Shown in pieces: positions 20,753 to 34,039 of a stretch of DNA of 64,000 nt (within the stretch, counting starts at the first letter, position 1; every line of letters starts with the position of its first letter). Source of the DNA: Sphagnum magellanicum (taxonomy: Eukaryota; Streptophyta; Sphagnopsida; Sphagnales; Sphagnaceae); NCBI GenBank assembly GCA_021904315.1, contig CM038914.1:20075065-20139064 (forward strand), read 5' to 3'. The translations under genes and the position numbers were made by a program. The notes under the pieces are model-generated. The model was not told where the DNA came from and did no database searches. It was given only the letters and a program-made list of their open reading frames with translations.

Positions 20753-21530
20753 CATGTGAATATTACAAAAGGGTTTTTTTGGGAATGTTTTTGCAAATTC
20801 GCCCTGTTTTGAGGGAAAATTGTGATACATGACCAGATTTAGACATTGCATTCACGGAAGTAGTCAATATAAAATAGAATTTTGAAAAGACCTACTTTCT
20901 TGTTTAACATGTGGCCAAATTTCGCTCACTCCTCTTATTAATAATTGTTAGTCCACCTATTTGAAAAAATTAAAAAAACAAGAAACTTGATCATACCTAT
21001 AATCATAAATATTTAAACTATATACATATTTTTAGTTTACAATAAAATATTTAATTAAAAATTTTATAAACTAAAAAATATGATAACCTATTAATTACAA
21101 TATGAAAATTTACATGATTGCGTAAATTACCATACTAAATAAAAAAAATCTTACATACAATTTTTAAAAACCAATTTTTATTTATTGTGCAAGCCTTTTC
21201 ATTCAAATAAAATGAAAAGAATTTTTAAGAAGCAAAAGAAGATGAGATCATGATTATGTAAAATCAAATAAATTTTAATATATAAATTTGGATTATATTC
21301 TAAAAAGAAAAAAAATTGTATGTATTAAATGTACATCATTGACCCATCATATATATATCATTTTAATAACATGTCTAAAAATGAATAATTGAAAAATATA
21401 AAAAAATATGACCAATAATATTTTAGTCATCTTGTTTGTTCAAATGTTAGTGATTCACCAACCAAATGTTTGTACCAACTAGTTGCTAATCATTAATCAA
21501 GGGGTTAAATTTGGTCAAATGAAATGGGTG
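20753..21530. other. AT-rich noncoding DNA
   Basis: Strongly A/T-biased with many A-tracts; nothing recognisable. Confidence 0.5.
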
Positions 21531-22478
21531 TGATTTCACTACAAAGTTTAATGAAACATGTGGTGAACTAAACCCACTTTATTTGTAGTAATTAAATTTG
21601 GCAAGATGTTTCACACGTTAAAAAAGTCTTTGAATTCCCACCTTTGTAACACAATATAAATCAAAGGCATATTTCTTAGCTCCCAAGAGAGAAATTAAGG
21701 TGTGAGCTTCAAGATGGGATTAGGACAAACTCATAAGCAAAAATTCAAAGTCAAATTAACCTACACAAACCAACAAAAAAGGTAGTTAGTGGAAATTGGA
21801 GCCAAAATGGTGCATGGATGAACCTTGGGTGAACCAAATTCACAAAACACACCATGGCCCAAACTTGGAGAAGAGTCAATATGTTTTCTCTCCTTATAGT
21901 ACATATTGTGAGCAACAATAGGGGTTGTTTCAAATTGCCAAAAACTTCTAAGATTCAAGATTTTGAAAAGGGAGTCTTAATTTTTTTATATTTTGCCAAG
22001 TCATGAAGTTTGTTGAATTGTGAACTCATAACTCCTAGGTACAAGTTCTAATTGAAGAGCTCTCTAATGCAATTTTGTGACCTTTGAAATGACCTTTTCA
22101 TTATCACATCACATGTTCAATTTGAAAGTCATTTAACCCTTGTTTCTTGGGTTCTAATGGTCAGGAATTGACCTTCCAATATGACCATTGACATTAATTT
22201 GTAACCCACAACTCCAAATGGAAAATACAAACCTTTTCAAAATATGTGTTTCAAGACCTTTTTAGCATTTTATTAGGGCCTGATACTACTTGGATTGTTT
22301 TCCCAAATATTCAAGATCCATGGGACTTTAATTCCCAAAGTGGGAAAACTACTTGGGAGCATTGAAACTCATTTTCATGCGCTTATGAAAGTGTGTTTAG
22401 TCTCATCCCACTCTCTTAGTCCATTTTGTTTCTTTATGTTTTAGTTTTTGTGTTGAACCCAAAACTAGGGTTGTAACA
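21531..22478 (-). mobile_element. 3' LTR of a chromovirus fragment, same family as the solo LTRs
   Basis: Read on -, it starts TGTTACAACCCTAG at 22478 directly after the polypurine tract. It contains the family's CCCAAAGTGGGA-type block (about 22337-22350 on +), the CACCATGGCCC block and a TATA-like stretch near 21890. It ends near 21531. The length of about 948 bp agrees with 976 bp for the copy at 55.3 kb. CpG sites present in the younger copies are mostly TG/CA here, so it is an old copy. Confidence 0.7.
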
Positions 22479-22490
22479 TTTTCCCCCACT
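22479..22490 (-). promoter_or_regulatory. Polypurine tract of the chromovirus fragment
   Basis: On -, AGTGGGGGAAAA immediately precedes the LTR's TG. This is where plus-strand DNA synthesis is primed in LTR retrotransposons. Confidence 0.7.
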
Positions 22491-24680
22491 AGAAGAAGTA
22501 AATGTCCTCTTGGACACTTAAATTTTTAAAAAACTAGGATCCCTTTTGAATTTCACAAGTCCAATTGGAATTATGTCATTTTATCACATGGCCATCTCAT
22601 GTTGACTTTTGTAATTTGAACTATGCATCAAGCTAAATTTGGCATCCTCAAGTTTCCAAAAAATTTCAACAAGGCCAAAAAGGGCCTTTCAAAAACCCTT
22701 TCCCATGGTTTTATTAAAATACCTAAACTATTTTAATGAATGAAGCCCTCACTTATAAGGAGATTCTTTTAATCCCTCCCAAGTGAGAATTCAAGTCAAG
22801 CTCGCTCTTGACCTAATCTATTTGATATGATCCATTTCATTACTTTGTGCCTTCTCAACCAATCAAACCTACCAAAAGGTTTATCCTATTTAGGTACGAG
22901 GAATGATGCCCAAGTTTTGGTAATTTTTAATCTTTTAATCATAGTGCATGACCAAGGTCATGATGTTTTGTGATGGCCATTATTACCAACCAATTACCCT
23001 TTGGGATGCACTTTGAAATAGACTTGTGTTGCCATAGCTCACCTTTCTTGTTTTTTCTCATAGAATCAAGGTTTCCCTTTGTTTTGAAAGACAAACTCAA
23101 TTTTGGTTTGAGCATATGCAAAATAATTCAATTCATTGATGTCATTTCTACAACCTTTATTCTAACATGCATTCAGAATTTTTATCATAACATTTTCCTA
23201 GAAGTTCATAGATTTATTTACATGCAACTTGGTACAATTCCTTTGGATTATGCAAACTTTTCTTCCACTTTAAAAGAAAGGTGATGTTTTCATCACATTT
23301 AAAGTTTCCTATGTTTTTTTGCCAATCAATTATGGAAAGCTTCTATGGCTTCTTGGGCATGATCCAAATCAAATTTGTTCACCCAAGAAACCTCTATCAC
23401 ATGGTAATTTTTTTATTTAACCAAATACTCCCATTCATACCCCCACAATTGCTTTGACTTGAATATGAATTCTACCTCAAATTCCAATTCATTATCAATG
23501 AATTAATTTAAAGGTGACCTTGATTCATGTTTTCGATCATGCCTCAATGGATCACAGGTGATTAGTTTTGAAGGAAAAAACATGAAATATGGGGTGAAGT
23601 TCTAAAATTTTCAACAATTCTAATTTACAAATGTAAGATTTTTATTTTTTTAATAGTTTGAATAATCTTGCATGAGGCCCTAAAAGCTTATGATTTAAGT
23701 CTTGAAGCAAGTGAAAATGATTATGTTCAACTGCATTTTGTTTCTCTCCTCAAAAAGTCATTTTGTAATGCATGGGGTTTGTCCGCATAGCCCATACATC
23801 GCTTTTGTGCCTTTTGAAAGTTGGCCTTGCCAACTCCCACAACCACTTCTTGTCCTCATTGAATTGAATTGTCACTGGAACTTCCTCACACACATCATTA
23901 GGAGGCCATTAATTCAGAACACAAGTCACAAAAAACATTTGGTGATTTGGCGGTCACCATTTGGAAAGATGTTCGTGTCCTAATTGTAAAGTGTTCCAAG
24001 TTATTTCAACCATGTCAAGGTGATACACCCAATTTTATTAGACTGTTATAACATAACTCATTGGATGACTAAATTCACCCTCTTAGTTCCCCATTATTTT
24101 GGGGTAAAAAATATGTATTAATTTTGAGTCCTCACCTTTTTTCACAAAACATGCCAAAAACTTATTTGTGAATTCTGGGTCATGATCAAAAATAAAATCC
24201 TTTGGAAGGCCATGGTGTTTGAACACATGCAAAAAAAAATCCTCTCATTTCCTAAGCCAAAGGAGTCCATAATTTGAATGAAATGAGCCATCTTCTTCAA
24301 CCTATTCATTACGACCATTATCATGTATTAAATCCCTTTGAAGGTGGGAGGTTCACCATGAAGTCCATGGACACACTTTCCCAAGGCCTATCTGGAATAA
24401 AAGGAGTTTACAACAATCTTGCTTACTTCCTAAAAATTGTTCAATTTTGTTGGCATGTCAAACAAGTTTTGACATACTCTTTTGGCATCATCCTTCAAGT
24501 TGAGCCAATAATAATTCTTTTTTAAGAATGTTGTGATGCACTTTGCATCACCATTTCCCACAAGTAATCCATTGTGGTACTCCTTCAAAAGCTTATTTCC
24601 CTTCAAAACATATGACTAATTTTATTTGTACCAAAATAATCTTTGAATTGGAAATGTGACTTGATTATTTTCCACAAGTC
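22491..24680 (-). mobile_element. Ty3/gypsy chromovirus, 5'-truncated: integrase and chromodomain relics
   Basis: On -, 24450-24590 reads like the integrase zinc-binding domain (KEYHNG..., FLKKNYYWLNLK, VCQNL). 24140-24420 gives the core (MIMVVMNRLKKMAHFI, then QRILFLIMTQNSQISFWHVL, where the consensus Asp-containing motifs are damaged). About 23330-23505 gives a chromodomain (LEFEVEFIFKSKQL, EYLVK, NYHVIEVSWVNKFDL, HAQEAIEAFH), which marks chromoviruses and is thought to guide integration to chromatin marks. Multiple stops and frameshifts occur. RT, RNase H and gag were not found upstream (above 24.7 kb), so the element is truncated or interrupted there. Confidence 0.8.
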
Positions 24681-27600
24681 CTCCATCAATTGCTTCATCA
24701 TCATTATCATCATTATGAAGGGTAGACGCAAGTTATGGTGGCTCAATTTTTACATCTTTATGGATTTTTTGCAAAGTGTACTCTATTCAAATGCCATAAA
24801 CACATTGTAAAATTATTAATTTGACAAAAATATTTATGGATTAAAATTTCCAACATGAATAAGAATATTTATTGAGAGGTGAAATTCAATAAACATACAC
24901 TAATCATATAGTAATGAACTTTTAAAGTGGACATATGGAATATAGTCTGGGTTTTGCATTAACATTCAAATGTATTTTTTATTATGATTTCATCTGAATG
25001 TTTTTTATAGGGATTCAATACATAATACATGATGGGAAAAATATATGGATTGAAAAAAATTACAACAAAAACTCTAACCAACAAATAACAATGGACTTTT
25101 GTATGATCAGATTTGGACCTTATTTTCAAAAGCCCCTATTTTGGTCATTTTTTGTTGGATTGATATTCTTTCCCTCATAACATGTATGTCAAAGAATTTT
25201 CTTGATGGGCATCCTTTCCTATGGACTTTGTTAATTGATTAATCACCACATAGGGCCCATTCAACATTGGTTTAATTTTTAATTATTTTTTCCATTTTAG
25301 TGTTAAGATATGGACTTTTAAGATTGGGACTCTTGCCACTTTTGAAACACCCTAACTTACATCTACCTTAAAAAATTTGCCCATTTACCTAAAAGAAAAA
25401 ATGGTTTGGGGTAAATAAGATCTAAGCATGCCATTATTTTCACATTAAAACCATGTTGTAATCCTTGTATTCTTTATTTGCTCAAAGTTTTAATACCATT
25501 GCCAAATTAGTTTAGTGTGTCAATCAAGTATGAATAAATGTTTTCTTTTACCTTTGGGCTAGAATGAAATGCCTTTGAAACACAAAATCATTACACCAAA
25601 TTGAAATTAGGGAACCAAAAGCCAAATGGTGAAAATTGGACAAATGGAATTCTTGTTATGGATGGAATGGTTGTGGTAGTATTGATCCCTTGTAATCACT
25701 ATTTAAAAGTGGAAACAGTGGCCTTCCAATGAACAATGTGTTTTGTAATGTACCCAACCAGCTGGGTGATGATAGTTTTATTTTCCATTGATTCATGCAC
25801 AAATTTTGCATCTAATTTGATAATAAGACCAAACTAATTTAGCCTAAGATAATTTTCCCATGCAAGTGTCTTAAAACATATTAGACTTCTAATAAAACAT
25901 TTTAGGTTTGTTCAATGAAGATTCTTCTTCACTTAAGCAATTAAATTAGCTTGGGAATGAGATGGGATATGAAGGGAAAGCATTGAGGATTGTGATCTAG
26001 AAATGTTTGACCAAATTCATTGAAAAACAAATGAAACTTGAAGTTCTCAAACATTTGTAAAGGCACCATTAAATAGGTGAAGGACACAATCATCAAGGCT
26101 AGTTGCAAAAGACAACTAGTATCATATAATCCAAAGCGCACATTGCAAGGTCTAAACATAAGTGAAAAAAATGGAGCACATGAAAGTGTAGGTGAAAATG
26201 TTTTGGCCTCTACAAAATCAAAGTCTATAAATGTGGATCAAAAGATTTTGTGCATAATAGGAATTATTTAGTTGTGATAATCTTCCTACCCATAGCATTC
26301 CATTGCCATTAACACTAAAAATGTTCTTTCAAATAGTTTCCTAATCACAACAAGAAATTAATTCTATCAACACAAAATGCTTTGAAAAGAAAATAATTCA
26401 TGATCCAAGTTCTAGCCCAAAACACACATGCATAACCCTATCACATTGCACAATACATGAACCTTATATTGAAATGTATAGACTCCAAACTACTTCCATA
26501 CAACAATGAGAATTAAAGGTTCAATGGGCTCAAGCTTCAATGGCAAGGCACTCCAATGATGAAGAACACTAATCAAAATGGGAAAGGTTATTTAATAGGT
26601 CAACTACTAAGAAAAAACAAAATGTTCAACTAAAAACTCTAAGCAAAATGGGTTAGAAATAATGTTACTAACAAGTCCACCATTGCAAACATACTAAGGC
26701 CAACAAACTGAAACAACCAACATGGATTCACAAGCATCCTCTCACACACACAATACACATTCACACAAATTTTATGTAATGTGCAAAATTCAACCATGTG
26801 CAATCATATGTCGTACACACATTATGTTCACCAAACTACAAATGCACACCTCTAACTAGATGCATCCCTCAACAAATTTATAATGCTCCCCAAACCCAAA
26901 AACCATTTCACTAATGAGACTATGAGAAATGTGAAAACTAAACTAACCTATCAATTGAAAGGTCAAAACTAATTTGAACCCCGCATGTATGAAAAGTTAG
27001 AAGTAGATTTACCTATCAAATAAACTTATTATTTTAAAAACTTAGTCCCAATTTGAAAAAAGAAGGTCATGAAGTGGGTAGGTTCTTTTTTTATATCCTC
27101 AAATAAGGATATATAAAATTTTCTAATTTATTTACCCATCAAGTAAAGGTTTAGGGAAATGATGGTTCACCTTTAGTGTTTATTGATTTTTTTTTAAAAA
27201 ATTGATTAGATGAAGTTTAAAGCTAATTTAATATACTTAAAACAAGCAAAAATAATTCAAGATGTGATGTCCATACATTACCAAAAAAACTAATTGTAGA
27301 AAGATTATAAGTGTGATTACAATTTTGGGGGGGCTTAATGTGTTGTCACCCTATTCACATTTCCATCAAGTTGGGATCTAAATATACAAAAAATCAAATT
27401 TATGGTAGATGGGTACCCATGATCAACGTACCCCTTTATCATATACTCTTTTTTGGGGTAAAAGGGTGTAGTTTTGTTTATTTACTTTAAAATGAAAAAA
27501 TATGTCCACATTTTGGAAATTTTAAAATGAGTTTGAGAGGCCAAATCTAAAATGTTTGTGTCATCCTTGATTAACATGAAACTTTTACAATATGTTAGGT

Positions 27601-30600
27601 TTAGAAGAACATAAGTTACCCCATCACCATGGATGGGAACAACTTTTTAAAAGTTTTGATCTCAACTATTGGTGGTTGATGAAAATTTTTACATCAAGAA
27701 GTGTTTAGCTTTGATTTTCATCCATTTTTCTTATGGGATAGATGTTGTTCATTTATTATCAATCCTTTGTTCAATTTTAAGATGCAAATGATAGGGGCAT
27801 ATGTGTTTGTTAAACACGTTTTCTAGCCTCTAAGGTTCTCCTATTTTGAAGGGCAATATCTATTTCATTTTAATTCAAATGATGCACCATAAATGATGTT
27901 GGAGTGCCCATAGGTGCTCTACAAAGTTCTTTTGGACTCCATTGCCAACCGAATTACATACAAAACAACCCATTGTCAAAATCTTTAAGAGTTTTATCAC
28001 CAATCTACCTAGCCCATATGGTATTTTACCCAAAGTTCTTTCATTTTCACCTATCTAGTTCAGCCCAAGGGGAAGCATTACATCATCACATAGAAAATTT
28101 CATTATGGGGAGCTTCCAAAGTTTTTTAGGGGGGGGGGGGGGGGGGGGTAGGGGGGGTGATGTGCCAATTAGTAGTTTCTGTCTATAAATTGTATAAAAC
28201 CTAAAAAATGGTTTTTTCAGAGGTGACATAAATGGAGTCTATACTAACTACACCTACTTAATTTCATATAAAATATCTTTCAACACATTTTAAAGCTAGT
28301 TGATAATGTTTCTTTGTGTTTAAAATGCAATGTATAACAAAATGGTTTAAGCACAACCTAAACACAATCTAAACATAATAGAAAAATATTAAAACATTGT
28401 CACAAACATGATTAGAAATCATCAACAATTATTTTTACCTTTTTTTACCCAAAATGCATAATCATTAAACATTAGTGAAAATTTAATGTTGGCATTGTAC
28501 ACTAAGATAAGTAGCATATTAAAAATTGAACATAAAATTCCTTTGAACATCAAAATTGTTGGCAAAATGAATTTTAGTCCTCAATGTATTTTTTCTTGCT
28601 TCTATTTTTAATCTCAATCCCAATCTTGGTTTAATGCCCAATGTCTATGATTTTATGAATAACTTCCATATCATCAAATTCTATTTTCCTTTTATTGAGA
28701 CTTCATATGATTTATTAGTCCAACCCATCAATTATATATCACTCCAAAGGCTTTTCTTTTTAAAACCATGTGAAATGACATATAATCTTTATATCAACCA
28801 ATCACATTACTTACATCAATTTAAACATTAAAGCTTTCCATTGGATTTTCTTGGTAATGATTTTCACTATTGAGTATTTTTGTGAGAGGAATGTGGGAAA
28901 ATGTGTGATTTCATTATAAGATGTATTATCAAAAAAATGTTTACCATTTTGAGATTTTAATTAAATTTTTTTGAAAAAAATAGTGGGGTCTTCATCTTAA
29001 ATATGGTAAAATTGAAAACACTTCTATACCATACACCAAATGTGAGGTGGGGAGAGGGGGGCAGGGAGTATTAGATCCAATTTGTAAAAAGTGCTTGCAC
29101 TTTTCTTTTCCAAGCAACTTGCAAAACACACATGCAATGTGTGTTGAAACATGAATTATTTAAAATTTTGCCATAGACTAGTTGCAAAAGATCCTCTATT
29201 AAAAAAATGTAGCATGCACGTTAAAGTAGTTGAATAAGTTATGAGATTCCAAAACTTCCTCACATTTTAGTACAATGAAATCATTAGAAAGGGGGTCATC
29301 ATGTTACATTCAATTGAAATCAATTGGTGAACTTGAGATCCAAGTTTCAAACATCAGACATTCAATTTCAAGGTTGGCCCAAGAAGATTTAAGGTTTGAA
29401 ATAATTTTTGCAACTACATTGGCCACTTTCCACACCACTTGTGTAATTAATCAATAAAAGGTTAAATATAAGATTTTGAATGGGACAATTTGTAGTCCAT
29501 GGAGTAAGGCAAATTTTCATTCTATTTCATAAGTTCTTATGGCAAGAGATTCTCAAGCACACTTGTTCCAAATCTTCCATGTCAGCATTCTTCTTTGGTT
29601 GAATATGGACTTAAGAAATATTTTTTTGTGAAAAATGCTAGAGTTCGCCTAGGTGTGCATATGCATGAAAGGACATCATTAAAGTTGGAAAAACCATATC
29701 AAACATATTAGCCCACCTTTTAAAAGACCATTGGTGCAAGCTTGGTACTTAGCCAAGGCCACAATTAAGTAAAAGTTTCCAATATGTGTCAATAACCTAA
29801 AATAAAGGATCCTTTTTTTTGGTGCCTTTTATTAGTAGTGGTGCATGATTGCAAATGATTGTCCATTTGAATATTCATGTCCAAGAATGTTGAAGGTACA
29901 ATGTAAATAAAACGCATGAATCGGTCTTGATTCCATACCAACAATTCAACTCATTTACTTGGTTCCTAGATTGAAAGCATTGTTCGATGGTAGTTGTGAG
30001 AAAGAAGTTGTGTGACATCAAAAAGGGAGGATAAAGATTTCAAATCTTCTCTCTATGTCTAAGCTATTGCAAAAGAGAAAAAATTCACCTCACAATCATT
30101 TTCTTGTTTTAAAATAAAAAGAACAAAAGAACAAGATTGAAGGATTTTATTTGTTCCTTTCTTGCTAAAAATAAACATCAAAATTCAAGGACCAAGTTCA
30201 AGATTGAAAAGAACTTTTTGATAACAAAAAAAGAGAGGATAGTGGTCCTTCCTACCACATTCTTTCTTTCTCCTACTCTTCAATATTTTTTTATTAATCA
30301 CAAAAGTATAAATTTATCCACAATTTATGGCTTCAAGCCATTCATGACATTATGACATTATTTTATACACCCTAGAAAATCTTCCAAACCATACCATCTT
30401 ACACCCTTCCTGTGCCAACCTACATGGATATGAAAAGGCACATTAACTTTACCTTAACAACTAGTTTTCAAATACCTTGTCAAAACTTCCACCTCTTTTA
30501 CCGTTATCTTTATTTCTTTTTTAATATCTTTTCACAACTTCCCCTTCAAAGTGATGTTAAATGACCATAAAATTAAAATGATAAAAATAATTAAACTATG

Positions 30601-31470
30601 AAAATAGATTCCATAATTTTTCTTAATGACTATTAATTTGATAAACCTCCACCTTCTTTACCATTATTCTTACCTCTTTCTAAAATTCAATTTGAAAACC
30701 TCCCTTTCAAAGTGAAGTTAAATGATCAAAAAATAATAATTTAAGATTAATTTAGTTATTAAAATACATTCCATAATTTTTTAATGATTATAAATTTCAT
30801 ATTTATTCTAGTGATGATGGCAATTAGTAACACCAAAGCTAGTATAGGGTAAACACATTTAGGTTTTAGTGGTTGTTTCATTAGCCATACAACCTTAAAG
30901 TTGTAGTTCTTAAAGTACCTTAAAGTCTTGAAGAGGTTTTCTTGAACATTGTATCCCTTAGACCCTTGAAGATGATCCACTTCAACCAACAACACAAAGG
31001 TCCACTAGTCATGTTTAAAATCAACTCTTTGCCTCTCATTTTTTTTTTGTAACTTAAAGAACTAACAACATATGACCCGTTGTTATCAATGAAAAGAGAA
31101 CCAGGACAATCAAACTCTTGTGCATTGGCATGGAGTTTATGCACACTCTTCCTTGGTTGGGAGGTTGTTATACACCCCTCATTGAACTCTTCTACAATGC
31201 TTTGCATGATTTTGTGCAAATTGCATTACATGGTACATGTTCTCATCTGTTTTATTTAGCCCAAAAAAAATATGCGTCACATTTCATAGGGTGAATGTAA
31301 CCATATTTGAACCTAATAACCTCGTAGCTAAAGGAACAAATCACTAATATTAGCCTAGTTTGATACATTACTCTCCAATTGTTTGTTAACCCCTAAACAC
31401 TTGGCAACTTTTGAAGGACAACTCATAATTCAATGTCATCAAACATGAATTATAATGAATATAAGGTGGA
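24681..31470. other. Long noncoding stretch, no gene recognised
   Basis: About 6.8 kb of AT-rich DNA with only short, unrecognised frames. The most protein-like are - 30920-31219 and - 30759-30995, consecutive frames with no family match. Probably old, unrecognisable transposon sequence. Confidence 0.45.
28129..28157 (+). repeat. G20 homopolymer plus G7
   Basis: Twenty consecutive G at 28129-28148, then TA, then seven G. Length is likely to be unstable in the genome and in sequencing. Confidence 0.9.
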
Positions 31471-31474
31471 TTAG

Positions 31475-31890
31475 CTGTGATAAGTGCTCCCCCCCCACCC
31501 CCCCCCCCCCCCCCCAACTTAAGGGTTGTTGCATCCCTTATGTTTATCACAAATCCCCCCTAAATTGACATGAATTTCCTTGGTCAGCATGTCATTTGAG
31601 CCTATCATCACCCTACAAATGGCCCAAATTTTCATTTGATAATTTCATTTTCTTTTTGCTAGTTGCATTAATTTAAAATTCCAGAAAAACCATTTTTGGC
31701 TTATGAGGCATTTAGGGGTTAATCTTCAGTTAGAACACAACCATGCAGGTGTCACATTAACACCCACAAGGCTAGATTGGGGATGCATAGGGTCTTTTAT
31801 GTTTGGTTCCATATGAGGCACTCCTATCCCTACAAAAGATGGGGGGGGGGGGGGGGGGGGGCTTTTGGGGAGGGCGGGGGGGGGGGAGGG
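31475..31890 (+). repeat. Repeat bounded by a C tract and a G tract
   Basis: It opens with GTGATAAGTGCT followed by C8, A, C18 (31489-31515). It ends near CCTACAAAAGAT followed by G21 (31841-31861) and further G runs. Its body (TAAATTGACAT, GGCCCAAATT, TTTTTGGCTTAT, GAGGCATTTAGG) also occurs at 48.94-49.25 kb in the same order. It is therefore a dispersed element of unknown class. Confidence 0.6.
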
Positions 31891-34039
31891 TGGGAGGGTT
31901 TTGCAAGGTAGGTTTGGGACTAGGGTGGCCTCAAGCCGGTTACTGGACATAAACAATTGACATGATCATCTGGTTGATTCTTGCATCCTACCTGTCTACT
32001 CTCTTGTTCTTGTGAAGGGTCATATCAATTAGTTGTTATGTTTGCACCTTGTTTTGAGATATCATCCATGAGGGCATGTCTTGATTTTGAAATTTCCTAT
32101 TCGTCATCCAAGAGCAAGAGGGTTTTCAGATATCATCCATGAGGGGGGGGTTCTAGGGATTAGTAGGTGGGAAATGACTAGAAGGTCACAGATTATGGGT
32201 TCTGACCCATGTCCTCTCAGCCAATCAGGTGAGGGAGACGATCGCGTCAATTGTTTATGTGGGGCAGCCCTGAAAACAAGGTATAATAAAGTGCAAGGCA
32301 GGTTGTGTGGGAAGTGTGATGACCACGTACTTAGAAGACATTATTTCAGTGACATGTCTCTATTGTAGGCAATATAAAGGTACTGCCTGCTTCTTTTTTT
32401 CCTTGTTTGCCCTTGGCCAACTCAACTTTTTCCCAAAAGAGATAGATGTGGACATCTAGGTGTCCATTGCAGACCTAAAAAGTGCATAAGGGGACCCAAA
32501 AGTGTGTATGGGTAGCATCAAGATGTGTTTGGGCGGCAGCGGCAGCAGCAGAAGACACATCTTGTTCAGCAAATGGGCAGTCAGGGAGAAAAAAGAAGTA
32601 GGCAGTACTTTGCAAACAAGGGGTGTCACATTGTGGCCTTGCCATTTACATTAAAAAGTATCTTAAGCCAAAAGAAGAATTATGAAAATTCAAATATTTC
32701 ACCGTGCAAAAATATAATCTTCAAGAAAATCCGCTAAAAGATACCAACATCCTTCAAGATATCATAACTCAACACAGGCCAAAATATCGTTTTTCAAAAA
32801 TCCTCGTATAAATAGACCTTTTATTACCTAGGGGCCAAAATCTCTTAAGCTACTATACTCTATAATGAATCAAAACACAATATCCTTGCCTTGGTAGGCA
32901 AGGCCAATAAAGACATGTGGCTGATTTTAACATCTTCCCCCACATACACCAAGTCAAACTGTCAGGACAAAAAAACATTTGTTGTGAGTTTCTCCCCTAC
33001 TAAAACTAAAGTGCAAAAGGTGAAGTCTATATAGTCCCCCTTGATCTATGCATTTTGTGTATGTTTGGTACTCAAGGTGCTTCTTTCCCTCTCTCTCATT
33101 GCTGCCATGCATTGACTGTGGAGTTTTAAAAGTTTAAAGTAGATGGCACAAACACTCGCCCTAACTTGCTGACACAAATTCTCTTTTGGGCCCATTGTGA
33201 TGCACCCACAAGAAAAGAAATGGGGCCAAAGTTTGGTATCCCTACATTCTAGAGTCATGTGGAGTTTCAAGATTGAGGTTTAAGGTCTTGGTTTTAGACC
33301 ATATATGTTAAGCCGGGGATAGGCATGGCAAACCATGTGGGTTATTCGTCCTCGAAGCGACGCCAAACATCCCAACCCTCCCAACCTTCCCAACAAGCAC
33401 CCAATAGAAAGCCAATAATCAGCTTTACCCCTATGCCCAGATGTACTCCAGCTTCCATCCATATGCCCATCATTCCCATCTCTCTTAGTTTACTTTAGCC
33501 AATGCCTTCATCCTTTCTGGGTTCGTCGGCCCCCTTTTCATTTCACTCACCACACCCACTAAGAGCGTCTCTCGTATTCGTCATGCAATGCTCTCCTCCA
33601 TGACCCCATGTTCCCTGTCCTTCTTGTGGTCGTCTATTCATTGTAGGGGGGGGTTAGCATGACACCAACTTTCATGCATTGCTCATAGGCAGTTATTTGT
33701 CTCAAGGGGATGTTGCCCCCAACTTTGTTATGTTCTCCTCCCTTTTTAGCATGGACATGGATTGCATCCACAAACATCATTGATGTTTTCCATTTGGGTT
33801 TACCACGTCCTCATTCTTACCATCATATCCCATATGCGCTTCAAGTTGATGTTTAGCGAACGTTACATATCCCTTTATTTCAATTAACATCTAATCCTTC
33901 TAATGTTACAACATGGCATTTTTTTTCTTATGCCATCATTGGTGTTTGTCCTTTCCTTCATAGGGTGGTGAGAAATGCCACCAAGATATTTACATTCATT
34001 TACATCAATACATGGGTGGTGACTAGGAGGCATTATAAG
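31891..34039. other. Unassigned sequence
   Basis: The 95-codon frame at 32081-32368 starts near a repeated ATATCATCCATGAGGG phrase (32058 and 32127) and has no recognisable family. GC rises around 33.3-33.7 kb without a clear gene. Part may be the 5' portion of the non-LTR element that follows. Confidence 0.35.
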
